DNA from: Pseudomonadota bacterium
GTDB lineage: Bacteria > Pseudomonadota > Gammaproteobacteria > Acidiferrobacterales > Sulfurifustaceae
Direction of reading: 5' to 3'
Assembly (NCBI GenBank): GCA_020354085.1
Contig: CP070641.1
Location: 1,486,384-1,529,901 of the forward strand
Length of the DNA stretch: 43,518 nt
Shown: piece after piece, positions 32,729 through 40,348 of the stretch
How positions within the stretch are numbered: the first letter of the stretch is position 1
Layout of the letters: each line of letters begins with the position of its first letter
Notes under the pieces: model-generated
What the model saw: only the letters and a program-made list of their open reading frames with translations
What the model was told of the DNA's origin: nothing
The model's database searches: none
Position numbers and translations under genes: made by a program

Positions 32729-33540
32729 TGAAGGACAATCAATTTTCGCAGGAATTTTTGAACGCGTTCGTGGACGATCAGTTGACGGCCGAAGAGAAGT
32801 CTCGTGCCTATCCGCAAATCAGCCAGGACGAGTCACTCAATCGTGCCGTTTGTGAGCTGCGCAAGACGCGTGATCTCGTGCAACTTGCCTATCGTGATGT
32901 CCCAACGCCGCCGTCGCGCGGTCTTCCGCAGCCGCGCACCGGACTTCTCGGTTTGAGCCTCGCCGCCGGCATCGCGCTGGGTATCGGCATTTCGCTCGGC
33001 TGGTTTCTGCACGAACCGAAGATGCCGACCGTGACTACAGTCGCCCATCAACCGCTACGACCGGCAGGAGTGTCCGTCGTCGCCGCGCCAGCAGGAGCGT
33101 TACCGAGTGCGCCGCGCGAGGTGGCGACGCCGGTGACGGCGGGGGCTACCCAGGCCGTAGCGCCAATGAGTCAAACTGCCAAGGTGCTCATGCACCTAAG
33201 CCAGGGCGAAACATCACGGCTCGACCAGGCGCTGACCGAAATCGAACAACTCGTGCAGTACTACCGCACAAGCGGTCAGACGGCGCGCGTCGAAGTGGTT
33301 ATTAACAGTGAAGGCTTGAATCTCGTGCGTAGCGACGTGTCGCCATTCCCGGAACGCGTCCAACGTTTGCAACGCGAATACGACAATCTCGCGTTTGTTG
33401 CCTGTCAGAACACGATCGACCGGCTCAAACGCGAAAAGGGTATCACCGCGCAGTTGCTGCCCGGTGTGTCCGTGATCGACTCTGGGGTAGTGCAGCTCAT
33501 GCGCCGCCAACACCAAGGTTGGTCCTACATTCAGGTCTAG
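32728..33540 (+). CDS. Membrane anti-sigma factor with periplasmic DsrE-like domain
   Basis: The 270-residue protein has a short cytoplasmic anti-sigma-like region (QEFLNAFVDDQLTAEEKSRA, about residues 7-27) and a single membrane helix (LLGLSLAAGIALGIGISLGW, about 72-92). A Pro/Ala linker of some 50 residues follows. The C-terminal domain, from about 150 (KVLMHLSQGETSRLDQALTE) to the end, looks like a DsrE fold, with a cysteine in VACQNTIDRLK and a C-terminal GWSYIQV. No HxxxCxxC zinc motif is present in the anti-sigma part. That domain resembles the lipoprotein encoded next, including matching cysteine and end motif. It is translationally coupled to the sigma factor; ATG at 32728 follows GGAGG by eight bases. 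Confidence 0.8.
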   Translation: MKDNQFSQEFLNAFVDDQLTAEEKSRAYPQISQDESLNRAVCELRKTRDLVQLAYRDVPTPPSRGLPQPRTGLLGLSLAAGIALGIGISLGWFLHEPKMPTVTTVAHQPLRPAGVSVVAAPAGALPSAPREVATPVTAGATQAVAPMSQTAKVLMHLSQGETSRLDQALTEIEQLVQYYRTSGQTARVEVVINSEGLNLVRSDVSPFPERVQRLQREYDNLAFVACQNTIDRLKREKGITAQLLPGVSVIDSGVVQLMRRQHQGWSYIQV

Positions 33541-33601
33541 TAGCAACACCCATTGGAAGTTGTAACTGGTAGAAGCTCATAGGAGCAAGGATCAGGAGAA
33601 A

Positions 33602-34105
33602 CCGATGCGTAAGACTATCTCAATAACTCTCATGAGTCTGATCGCCGCGCTAGCGCTCGGCTGCAAGCAGGAGCCCGCGCCGAAGCCGGCTGCGCACCCT
33701 GCTAAGACCGAATCTGGGGCTAAGAGCGAACCCGGTACGTACGAAAAGCAAAAGGTTGTGTACCACATCAACTACAACGATGAGAAGGAACTCAAAGGCG
33801 CGATGCGTAATGTGCAAAACCACATTAACGCGGTCGGCAAAGAGAATCTGGATCTGAAGGTAGTCATGCACGGTAACGGCGTCGACTTGCTGAAACAAGC
33901 CAACGACAATCCGGATATGCAGTCGACCGTGATCAACCTCAAGAAGCAGGGTATTGGCTTCCAAGTCTGCGCAAACACCCTGAAGGGCAAGAAGATCAAC
34001 TATAAGAACGACCTGTTCGACGTATCCGAGTCGGACATCGTGCCGAGCGGTGTAGCGGAGATCGCTGCGCTCCAGCAGAAGGGCTACTCCTACGTGAAGC
34101 CGTAA
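33602..34105 (+). CDS. DsrE-like domain lipoprotein
   Basis: The ATG is at 33605, or just upstream within the same frame; the protein has 166 residues from MRKTISITLMSLIAALALGC, a lipoprotein signal (lipobox ALGC, Cys20). After a Lys/Pro/Ala linker it has a DsrE-like fold: KVVYHINYNDEKELKGAMRN, VQNHINAVG, DLKVVMHGNGVDLLKQANDN and GIGFQVCANTLKGKKINYK, ending GYSYVKP. The cysteine and the end motif match those of the preceding anti-sigma factor. DsrE/DsrF proteins relay persulfide sulfur; a periplasmic, membrane-anchored version could bind a reactive sulfur compound. A strong terminator follows, so it closes the operon. Confidence 0.85.
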   Translation, partial: PMRKTISITLMSLIAALALGCKQEPAPKPAAHPAKTESGAKSEPGTYEKQKVVYHINYNDEKELKGAMRNVQNHINAVGKENLDLKVVMHGNGVDLLKQANDNPDMQSTVINLKKQGIGFQVCANTLKGKKINYKNDLFDVSESDIVPSGVAEIAALQQKGYSYVKP

Positions 34106-34183
34106 TCACGCAACAGACAACGTCTTAAGTCCCAAGAGGACTGAAAAACAAAAGCAAAAACTAGACTGATTGCCTCTCTCCTC

Positions 34184-34211
34184 AGCCCGCGCAGTACGCG
34201 GGCTTTTTTTT
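34184..34211 (+). terminator. Rho-independent terminator of sigma/anti-sigma/DsrE operon
   Basis: AGCCCGCG (34184-34191) and CGCGGGCT (34197-34204) form a perfect stem with loop CAGTA and an eight-base T run (34204-34211). Confidence 0.9.
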
Positions 34212-34216
34212 GCGCC

Positions 34217-34606
34217 CTGCATGGATGCAGTAGTGCCGCGAGAGCACAGGGATGTGCGGAGCGGCGGTGCAGGGACACACACATGCCGGGCCAGCGAACG
34301 GATGCGCGCCTGGCGCCGGCGCGACCTCCACGAATGGCGAAAGCCGGTCTCTCTCGGCATCCTCGGCAACCGCTCCTTGCGTCGCGCTACCTCCTCCCTC
34401 CCTGGAGTCGTGCCTCCCGTGCTGTACAGGGACGTACGAATACCGCGAGACGCAGGAAGCTGGGAGCGGTCAACACTTGTGCATGCCTGTACCTCCCGAG
34501 AGCACAGGCGACTACCAGGGATGCTGGGGGCTAGGGCGATCCCAGAAGGAAATCCTAAGGAAGTACCGCTGCTGGCCCGCCGAGTGGATTTCTTTCTCTA
34601 GCCCCC
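34217..34606 (+). ncRNA. Array of hairpins with ANGGA loops; candidate CsrA-binding RNA or leader
   Basis: Six short hairpins carry an ANGGA motif in or next to the loop while their stems differ: 34217-34230 CTGCA/TGCAG (ATGGA), 34244-34257 GCACA/TGTGC (AGGGA), 34267-34278 GTG/CAC (AGGGA), 34294-34307 GCG/CGC (ACGGA), 34424-34437 GTAC/GTAC (AGGGA), 34515-34527 CCAG/CTGG (AGGGA). The second contains ACAGGGATGT, matching the CsrA SELEX consensus RUACARGGAUGU. Two AAGGA motifs near 34545-34562 lie inside a 9-bp long-range stem (34526-34534 with 34598-34606). A 12-bp direct repeat, CGAGAGCACAGG, occurs at 34239 and 34497. Ends are approximate: no promoter or terminator was pinned down, so it could be a CsrB/RsmZ-like RNA or the mscS leader. 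Confidence 0.5.
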
Positions 34607-34724
34607 GAACGGCAACCGTCCTTCTAGAAGGCTGGCTTGCGGTGGCGTGTTGCGTACATCCGCCTTCGACGACTATCCTTTGCGCCCACCACAAATCAGC
34701 CCAGCCTCAAATACTTCAACGGCC

Positions 34725-36044
34725 ATGCAAGAGCTGCTCGGTTTACTGCCGACCCGTGATTCCATCGGGACGTTCATAGCCGCCCCGGATACGTGGCGCC
34801 AGGTGGCAATTATCGCGGGTGGCGCCATCGTAGCCTGGTCGCTGTCGTTCGTTGTTCACCGTCGCGCGGCCTCAGCCCTACAACCTGGCGCAATGGCCGA
34901 TGGTGTACACCGCACGGCGGTGCGCACTGGCCTGCTTGCACTTACGCCGATCCTGTTGTGGCTTTGGTTACTGGCGGCGTCGGCAATTTTGCGCCGTTAT
35001 GGTCTGGATACTCAGATACTGCGTCCCGCGATGCTCTTGGTGGGAGCGCTCGCCCTGATCCGCATGGGCGTGTTCGTGCTGCGCCACTCCTTGAGCCCCG
35101 GCAGTCAGCTCAAGGCCTACGAGGGTACCTTTACGTTGACGATCTGGGCGCTGGCGGCCATTCACATCCTGGGCCTGATGCCCTTCGTACAACAAACCCT
35201 AGACGAGTATTCGTTCACGGTCGGTCAAGTAACGATATCGATTTATACGATACTGAGCTTCGCGTTTTCGGTCGTACTACTGCTGCTCATCGCGTTGTGG
35301 CTCGCCAACGTCGTGCAATGGCGACTGCGCCGCAGCCAAGTGCTGGACGAAAGCCTCAAGATCGCGCTGTCCAAGATTAGCAAGTTTGCTTTGCTGACAA
35401 TCGCCGTGATCGCGGCGATGCTGGCGGCCGGCATCGACCTCACGGCGTTCGCGGTCTTCGGTGGTGCGCTCGGTGTTGGTATCGGCCTTGGTTTGCAACG
35501 CATCGTAAGCAACTTCGTGAGCGGCATTATCCTGGCCTTTGAGGGGTCCATTCGACCGGGCGATGTTATTTCGATCGGTAATACCTTCGGCACCGTGCAG
35601 GCCTTGCACGCGCGCCACATCGTCGTGCGCACACGCGACGGGCTGGACATCCTGGTACCAAACGAAAATCTGCTGACGCAGGACATCACCAATTGGTCGT
35701 ATGGCGATCGCAACGTGCGCATCAAGCTGCCCGTGCAGATCAGTTACGATGATGATCCGGAAATGGCGATTGCCGTCCTGATCGAGGCCGCCCTCACCCA
35801 TCAACGCGTACTGAAAGACCCACCGCCGACCGGCGTGCTAGTTGCTTTCGGGGAAAGTGGCATCGACATGGAGGCGCGCTTCTGGGTCAAAGACCCGGAG
35901 CACGGCGTTGGCAACGTGCGATCGGAAGTCAATCGCGCCATCTGGCAGGCGCTCAAACGCGCGGGCATCAGCATCCCCTACCCGCAACGCGATCTGCACA
36001 TCAAGGGGCCAGTTCCGGCAGGCGTCCCTCGCGCCGATAAGTAA
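34725..36044 (+). CDS. MscS-family mechanosensitive channel
   Basis: The 439-residue protein has several N-terminal membrane helices, then the MscS pore helix with its Gly/Ala pattern (DLTAFAVFGGALGVGIGLGL, then QRIVSNFVSGIILAFEGSIR) and the beta domain RPGDVISIGNTFGTVQALHA, RTRDGLDILVPNENLLTQDI, TNWSYGDRNVR. The C-terminus ends PYPQRDLHIKGPVPAG, usual for the large MscS/YbdG-like members. It would release solutes on hypo-osmotic shock. The ATG at 34725 starts MQELLGLLPTRDSIGTFIAA; the 26 residues upstream in the open frame are unlike the family. A non-coding hairpin array precedes it. Confidence 0.92.
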   Translation: MQELLGLLPTRDSIGTFIAAPDTWRQVAIIAGGAIVAWSLSFVVHRRAASALQPGAMADGVHRTAVRTGLLALTPILLWLWLLAASAILRRYGLDTQILRPAMLLVGALALIRMGVFVLRHSLSPGSQLKAYEGTFTLTIWALAAIHILGLMPFVQQTLDEYSFTVGQVTISIYTILSFAFSVVLLLLIALWLANVVQWRLRRSQVLDESLKIALSKISKFALLTIAVIAAMLAAGIDLTAFAVFGGALGVGIGLGLQRIVSNFVSGIILAFEGSIRPGDVISIGNTFGTVQALHARHIVVRTRDGLDILVPNENLLTQDITNWSYGDRNVRIKLPVQISYDDDPEMAIAVLIEAALTHQRVLKDPPPTGVLVAFGESGIDMEARFWVKDPEHGVGNVRSEVNRAIWQALKRAGISIPYPQRDLHIKGPVPAGVPRADK

Positions 36045-36438
36045 GGTAGTCGCGCAGTACTTGCGCGTGATCGAAGGCCAATTCGGCAGGTAGCGCGTCG
36101 AGGGCGAACACGCCAACCGCACGCGCGTCGTCATGTGCGACGGGCGTGCCCGACGCCTCAGCCACGTACACGACGGTCACCGTATGGCCGCGTGGATCGC
36201 GCGCCGGATCGGAGTAGACGCCCAGCAAAGCCGTGAGACGTACGTCGAGCGAGACCTCCTCGCGTGCCTCGCGTACGGCGGCCTGCTCGACGCGTTCGCC
36301 GATGTCCACAAATCCGCCCGGGATTGCCCATCCACGCGGCGGGTTTCGGCGTTCGATGAGAACGATCGGACGCCCCGGGCGATCACTGATCTCGATGATC
36401 GTATCCGCGGCGAGCAGCGGTGTGGTGGGCCGGGACAT
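36001..36438 (-). CDS. Nudix hydrolase
   Basis: The 145-residue protein begins MSRPTTPLLAADTIIEISDR and has a perfect Nudix box starting GGFVDIGERVEQAAVREA and continuing REEV, with strand PIVLIERRNPPRGWAIPGG before it. It is close to the ADP-ribose pyrophosphatase/MutT-like branch; the substrate is not assigned. Its 3' end overlaps the end of the convergent mscS gene by 44 bases, an unusually long overlap. The ATG at 36438 was chosen because the longer frame has no family match. Confidence 0.9.
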   Translation of the reverse strand: MSRPTTPLLAADTIIEISDRPGRPIVLIERRNPPRGWAIPGGFVDIGERVEQAAVREAREEVSLDVRLTALLGVYSDPARDPRGHTVTVVYVAEASGTPVAHDDARAVGVFALDALPAELAFDHAQVLRDYLTYRREGRLPELAP

Positions 36439-36525
36439 GGGAAATATCCCCGAATTTAAGCAGGTAGGTGGCGAAAAACCGAGCGGCAAGCTTGTAATTG
36501 CGCCCGCCGGCCGCACAAAGTTGAT

Positions 36526-36531
36526 TATACT
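36526..36531 (+). promoter_or_regulatory. Possible -10 box for desaturase gene
   Basis: TATACT in GATTATACTTG lies 33 bases before the desaturase GTG and fits a -10 box. A matching -35 box is not clear. An imperfect palindrome TTGTTAGGCCAAC follows it and may be a binding site for a fatty-acid-responsive repressor, which is speculative. Confidence 0.3.
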
Positions 36532-36563
36532 TGTTAGGCCAACGAAACAGAGGGGAGGTCTGC

Positions 36564-37766
36564 GTGAACCTGATGGAAGGTTTCGTCTCATTGCCGTGGT
36601 GGGGATATGTCTTGGTCACACTGGCCCTTACGCATATCACCATCGCTTCCGTTACCATCTTTTTGCATCGCCACCAGGCCCATCGCGCGCTCGACCTGCA
36701 CCCGGTGGTCTCGCATTTTTTCCGTTTTTGGCTGTGGCTCACGACCGGCATGGTCACCAAGGAGTGGGCCGCGATTCACCGCAAGCACCACGCCAAGGTC
36801 GAGACCGCCGACGATCCGCATAGCCCCAAGGTGTTCGGCATTCGCAAGGTCTTGCTTGAGGGCTCGGAACTGTACCGCGCCGAGGCCAAGAACCGTGAGA
36901 CGCTGGAAAAATATGGTCACGGTACGCCCGATGACTGGATCGAGCGCCATGTGTACACGCGCCATTCCGGTAAGGGCATCGCAATGATGTTGCTTGTCAA
37001 TCTGCTGCTGTTTGGCCCGATCGGCATCACCATCTGGGCCGTGCAGATGATCTGGATTCCAATTTTTGCCGCCGGTGTGATCAACGGTATTGGACACTAT
37101 TGGGGATACCGTAATTACGAAGTCACGGACGCCTCTACCAACATCGTGCCGTGGGGCATTTTGATCGGCGGTGAGGAATTGCACAACAACCATCACACCT
37201 TCGCCAGCTCGGCAAAGTTGTCGTCGAAGTGGTGGGAGTTCGACATCGGCTGGGCATATATACGCACGCTCGCAAGTCTCGGTCTGGCGCGGATCAAGAA
37301 GATCCCCCCGCAATTGACCCTCGACAGTGCCAAGCAGCACATCGATCTCGAGACCGTTCGCGCCGTCATTCAGGGACGCTTCAAGGTCATGGCAGAGTTC
37401 GCGCGCGTGGTCATGCGCAGTGTGCACCGCGAGGAGATGAAAAAAGCCGATCGCAGCGACCGCGAGACGTGGCGCTTACTCAAACGCGCGCGTCGTCTCA
37501 TGGTGCGCGAGCGCGCCTTACTCGATGACGTGTCGCGTCGTTGGCTCGCCAAGGCGCTGGCACATAATCCCACGCTCGATACCGTGTACGCGATGAAGGA
37601 GAAGCTCGCGCACATCTGGAAACGCTCGGCCACGACGCAAGATCAGCTGATACAGGCGCTTCAGGATTGGTGCCATGAGGCCGAGGCCACCGGCATCGAA
37701 GCGCTGCGCCGTTTCGCGCAGCGCCTGCGTAGCTACTCGCTAGCGCCAAATCTGGCTGCCGCCTGA
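36564..37766 (+). CDS. desA: DesA-type acyl-CoA/lipid delta-9 desaturase
   Basis: The 400-residue membrane desaturase has the three histidine boxes: HRHQAHRAL near residue 30, HRKHHAK near 70, and ELHNNHHTF near 205, with membrane helices between. The N-terminal 250 residues match the fatty acid desaturase family that introduces double bonds in membrane lipids. The remaining 140 residues, including DVSRRWLAKALAHNPTLDTV and EAEATGIEALRRFAQRLRSY, are a helical extension seen in DesA relatives and resemble the C-terminus of ISL3-type transposases. The GTG at 36564 follows GGAGG by five bases. A strong terminator follows. Confidence 0.92.
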   Translation: MNLMEGFVSLPWWGYVLVTLALTHITIASVTIFLHRHQAHRALDLHPVVSHFFRFWLWLTTGMVTKEWAAIHRKHHAKVETADDPHSPKVFGIRKVLLEGSELYRAEAKNRETLEKYGHGTPDDWIERHVYTRHSGKGIAMMLLVNLLLFGPIGITIWAVQMIWIPIFAAGVINGIGHYWGYRNYEVTDASTNIVPWGILIGGEELHNNHHTFASSAKLSSKWWEFDIGWAYIRTLASLGLARIKKIPPQLTLDSAKQHIDLETVRAVIQGRFKVMAEFARVVMRSVHREEMKKADRSDRETWRLLKRARRLMVRERALLDDVSRRWLAKALAHNPTLDTVYAMKEKLAHIWKRSATTQDQLIQALQDWCHEAEATGIEALRRFAQRLRSYSLAPNLAAA

Positions 37767-37785
37767 TCTGCGCGCCCGGTCCTGT

Positions 37786-37822
37786 AAAAAAGAAAACCCG
37801 CCTAAGGCGGGTTTTCTTTTTT
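37786..37822. terminator. Strong bidirectional terminator
   Basis: A perfect 17-bp stem (37786-37802 with 37806-37822) closes on a TAA loop. It has an A-rich 5' arm and T-rich 3' arm, so it works for the desaturase on plus and the HNH endonuclease gene on minus. Confidence 0.92.
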
Positions 37823-37851
37823 CGACTCAACCTAGGACGCGCCGCGACAGA

Positions 37852-38457
37852 CTAATTTACGCGTGCCTGGCGCAGCCGTGCATGCAGCGGGCTGTGGCGC
37901 GGGAAGTGCGCCAGCAAGAACTCCATCTGGTCAGCCAACACGCGCTTCCCTTGCAGGTAGATGTACTCGGCATGGGTCGGCGTGAAAGGCACCGCCAGTA
38001 GCTCCAGCCCGGCGTCCTCAGGGATACGGCCAGCCTTATGGTTGTTGCAGCGCTTGCATGCCGTTACCACGTTGGTCCAGGAATCCGTGCCACCCTTGCT
38101 GAGCGGCACGATGTGGTCGCGCGAAAGCAGCCGGGTGGGAAACTGCTCGCCGCAGTACAGGCACAGGCGCGCATCGCGGGCGAACAGCGCGGGATTATTG
38201 AGCGGCGGAACATAGTGCGCGCGCGCCTTGGCCAGCGCATGGCTGTCGCCATGGGTGGCAATGATTGAGTTGATCTCCAATACGGAGCGCTTGCCGGTGA
38301 TGGCGTTGTAGCCGCCATGAATCTCGTACAGGGTGCGGCCGCACGCGTAGGCAACTTGTCCCAAGTAGTAGATGCGCACCGCCTCGCGGAAGTCGATCCA
38401 CTCCAGGGGCATTCCCGAGGCGTCGGTGCGTAAGACCTGCTGGCTTAACGAATACAC
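37852..38457 (-). CDS. HNH endonuclease family protein
   Basis: The 201-residue protein has a central HNH domain with two CxxC zinc pairs (CLYCGEQF and CKRCNN) around RDHIVPLSKGGTDSWTNVVT, where His and Asp of the DHIVP motif bind metal. The N-terminal WIDFREAVRIYYLGQVAY and the C-terminal LPEYIYLQ-like TPTHAEYIYLQGKRVLADQM are typical of a widespread proteobacterial HNH family of unknown physiological role. GTG at 38457 has AGGAA about six bases upstream. It is unlikely to be a homing enzyme, since the neighbours are intact. Confidence 0.85.
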   Translation of the reverse strand: MYSLSQQVLRTDASGMPLEWIDFREAVRIYYLGQVAYACGRTLYEIHGGYNAITGKRSVLEINSIIATHGDSHALAKARAHYVPPLNNPALFARDARLCLYCGEQFPTRLLSRDHIVPLSKGGTDSWTNVVTACKRCNNHKAGRIPEDAGLELLAVPFTPTHAEYIYLQGKRVLADQMEFLLAHFPRHSPLHARLRQARVN

Positions 38458-39063
38458 GACAATTCCTGCTTCAGCCGCTCACAAAAGTGGCGCTATTTAT
38501 GTCAGAAAGTCAGCAACTTGTACATAGCCAGCAGACCGGCCTGTCAGCCGCAATCATTTCCGCGCCATCGGCCTTGAAGGGACTCACGCGAAACGTCCCG
38601 CGCAGTCCCGCGGGGATATAACGCTCACCCTCTGGACCCGCAGATTTCTGTGAAAAAACTCACAGAAACCCAGCACGCCGCGTGGCATGTTGCCTCGGTC
38701 CCAACCACGGTGAAACATACTTCTCGATGGTGGGCGCACAAAGCCGTGCATCGGAGAAACGGTTTGGACCAAACACAGGACACCGGCTACAAGAGGCAAT
38801 ACGACCACCCGATGCGATTCGAGGCCGCCCCCAACACTCGACAGTATCTCTGGCCCCTTGCCGCCAGCGCCATCTTCATTGATTTTTGTGGTGTTGACGA
38901 CCGCCAACCGCACCTCGGTTGGTCGCGCGGCGGCGTTTGCAATCGCTCCCGCTCAATTTTTAAAGCAACATCGGGCAAGCAGACGTTCGGTGCCTAGCTC
39001 TCGCCAACGGCTATGCAGCAACCCTTACCGTCGCTAGTCCGGTTACGCAATAAGGAGATCTGT
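38458..39063. other. 606-base intergenic region with strong hairpins
   Basis: No convincing gene was found. Three strong hairpins stand out: TTTCTGTGA/TCACAGAAA (38645-38668, loop AAAAAC), GTTTGG-A-CCAAAC (38762-38774) and CCAACCG-CACCT-CGGTTGG (38904-38922). Both strands hold open frames of about 110 codons, but these lack ribosome-binding sites and family features. The promoters of the HNH and Crp/Fnr genes must lie here but were not clear. No TTGAT-N4-ATCAA FNR box was seen. Confidence 0.4.
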
Positions 39064-39732
39064 ATGTACAACGTTGCGAAGTTTCTGCACCGGGTACCTC
39101 TGTTCAGCGGGCTTAACGAAGCCGAACTCGAGACCCTGGCGCGCAGCGGTTCGCACAAGTCGATCGCTAAAAACGAGCTTCTGATGCACCAAGGCGCGCC
39201 GGGGGCAAGTCTGTACGTAGTGCTTACCGGATCGGTCAAAGTTGTACTCACCCAAGGTGACGGCAAGGAAATTACTCTGTCCTTGCGCCATCCTGGCGAT
39301 TTCGTCGGTGAGATGGCGCTGATCGACGACGAACCGCGCTCGGCCAACGTCATCGCCGTCGAGGCCACTGAGTGTTTCGTGCTGTCGCGGCGCGATTTCC
39401 AACGTTGCCTAACAGGCAACATGAGTCTGGCCATCAATCTGATCAAGGGGCTGTGCCGCCGGCTACGCGAGACCGATCGCAAAGTTGCCGATCTGGCACT
39501 GCGCGATGTATCCGATCGTGTCATGCACACATTGCGTGATCTCGCCCGCACCGAGGCTGACCGAACCGTCATTCCCAAAAAACTTTCGCAGCAAGACATC
39601 GCCAACATGGTCGGCGCCTCGCGCGAAATGGTCAATCGCGTGCTGCGCGAATTGACTCAAGCCGGTCGGATCGAGATGTGCGACGGCCAGATCGTTATTT
39701 TGGACACGGCGGCCACACGGGAATTGGTATAG
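39064..39732 (+). CDS. Crp/Fnr-family transcriptional regulator
   Basis: The 222-residue regulator has an N-terminal cyclic-nucleotide-binding fold (VPLFSGLNEAELETLARSGS, then LYVVLTGSVKVVL and LRHPGDFVGEMALIDDEPRS with the phosphate-cassette-like Glu and Arg). A helix-turn-helix follows near residues 178-200 (LSQQDIANMVGASREMVNRV). There is no N-terminal cysteine cluster, so it is not an iron-sulfur FNR; the GEMALIDDEPRSA cassette suggests cAMP or another small ligand. The ATG at 39064 follows AAGGAG by six bases. Confidence 0.9.
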   Translation: MYNVAKFLHRVPLFSGLNEAELETLARSGSHKSIAKNELLMHQGAPGASLYVVLTGSVKVVLTQGDGKEITLSLRHPGDFVGEMALIDDEPRSANVIAVEATECFVLSRRDFQRCLTGNMSLAINLIKGLCRRLRETDRKVADLALRDVSDRVMHTLRDLARTEADRTVIPKKLSQQDIANMVGASREMVNRVLRELTQAGRIEMCDGQIVILDTAATRELV

Positions 39733-39759
39733 CGGTGCTACGTTAGACGCAGGACGAAA

Positions 39760-39781
39760 AAGCCCGGCATGTGCCGGGCTT
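39760..39781. terminator. Bidirectional terminator between crp/fnr-like and rpmG genes
   Basis: AAGCCCGGCA (39760-39769) and TGCCGGGCTT (39772-39781) form a 10-bp stem with a two-base gap, preceded by GAAAA and followed by CTTGTTT. It ends the plus-strand regulator gene and the minus-strand rpmB-rpmG transcript. Confidence 0.8.
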
Positions 39782-39808
39782 CTTGTTTGAACGGTGTTGC
39801 GAAGGTAA

Positions 39809-39976
39809 TTATTTGATCTTCGCTTCCTTGAACATCACATGCTTGCGTGCCTTCGGATCGTATTTCTTGAATTCGAGCTTGTCCGGCGTGGTGCGCTTGT
39901 TCTTGGTCGTGGTGTAGTAAAAGCCGGTGCCGGCGCTCGACACCAATTTGACCTTTTCACGGATTGCCTTGGCCAT
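39809..39976 (-). CDS. rpmG: 50S ribosomal protein L33
   Basis: The 55-residue protein begins MAKAIREKVKLVSSAGTGFY and includes YTTTKNKRTTPDKLEFKKYD, then KARKHVMFKEAKIK. It is the zinc-free form: the usual CxxC pairs are replaced. It follows rpmB by 10 bases on the same strand, the standard rpmB-rpmG operon. It is too short to appear in longer open-frame lists. Confidence 0.97.
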   Translation of the reverse strand: MAKAIREKVKLVSSAGTGFYYTTTKNKRTTPDKLEFKKYDPKARKHVMFKEAKIK

Positions 39977-39986
39977 GTCCTACCCC

Positions 39987-40223
39987 TTAAATCTTTTCGC
40001 CGCGGGCACGCAGATCGGCAAGCACCGCATCTATGCCCTTCTTGTCGATAGTGCGCAGGGCGCTGGTCGACAGGCGCAGCGTCACCCAACGCTTTTCGCT
40101 CTCCACCCACAGCCGGCGGTACTTGAGGTTGGGCAGAAAACGACGGCGGGTCCTGTTGTTGGCGTGCGAGACGTTATTGCCCGTGCGCGCACGCTTCCCG
40201 GTAACCTGACAGACTCTGGACAT
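39987..40223 (-). CDS. rpmB: 50S ribosomal protein L28
   Basis: The 78-residue protein begins MSRVCQVTGKRARTGNNVSH and includes NRTRRRFLPNLKYRRLWVES, ending in DLRARGEKI, the normal length and sequence of L28. It is first in the rpmB-rpmG operon. Confidence 0.98.
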   Translation of the reverse strand: MSRVCQVTGKRARTGNNVSHANNRTRRRFLPNLKYRRLWVESEKRWVTLRLSTSALRTIDKKGIDAVLADLRARGEKI

Positions 40224-40348
40224 CGAACTTCTCCCTGAAAAACTAGCTTTTGGGGCGGAAAAAGGGCGGCCTTTATATCAAAAAGCCGGGGTCGTGGGTA
40301 GCCCTGACCCGGCAAAAGAAAGCGCGGAAATGGTGGCTGGCTCAGGAC

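Noticed and set aside
34106..34724. Open frames of 64-175 codons in the hairpin-rich region
   Set aside because: They cross the terminator or the hairpin array and show no family features. The periodic hairpins explain the sequence better.
38584..38997. Open frames of 109 and 115 codons on opposite strands
   Set aside because: No ribosome-binding sites and no homologous motifs; they begin inside or beside a perfect hairpin.
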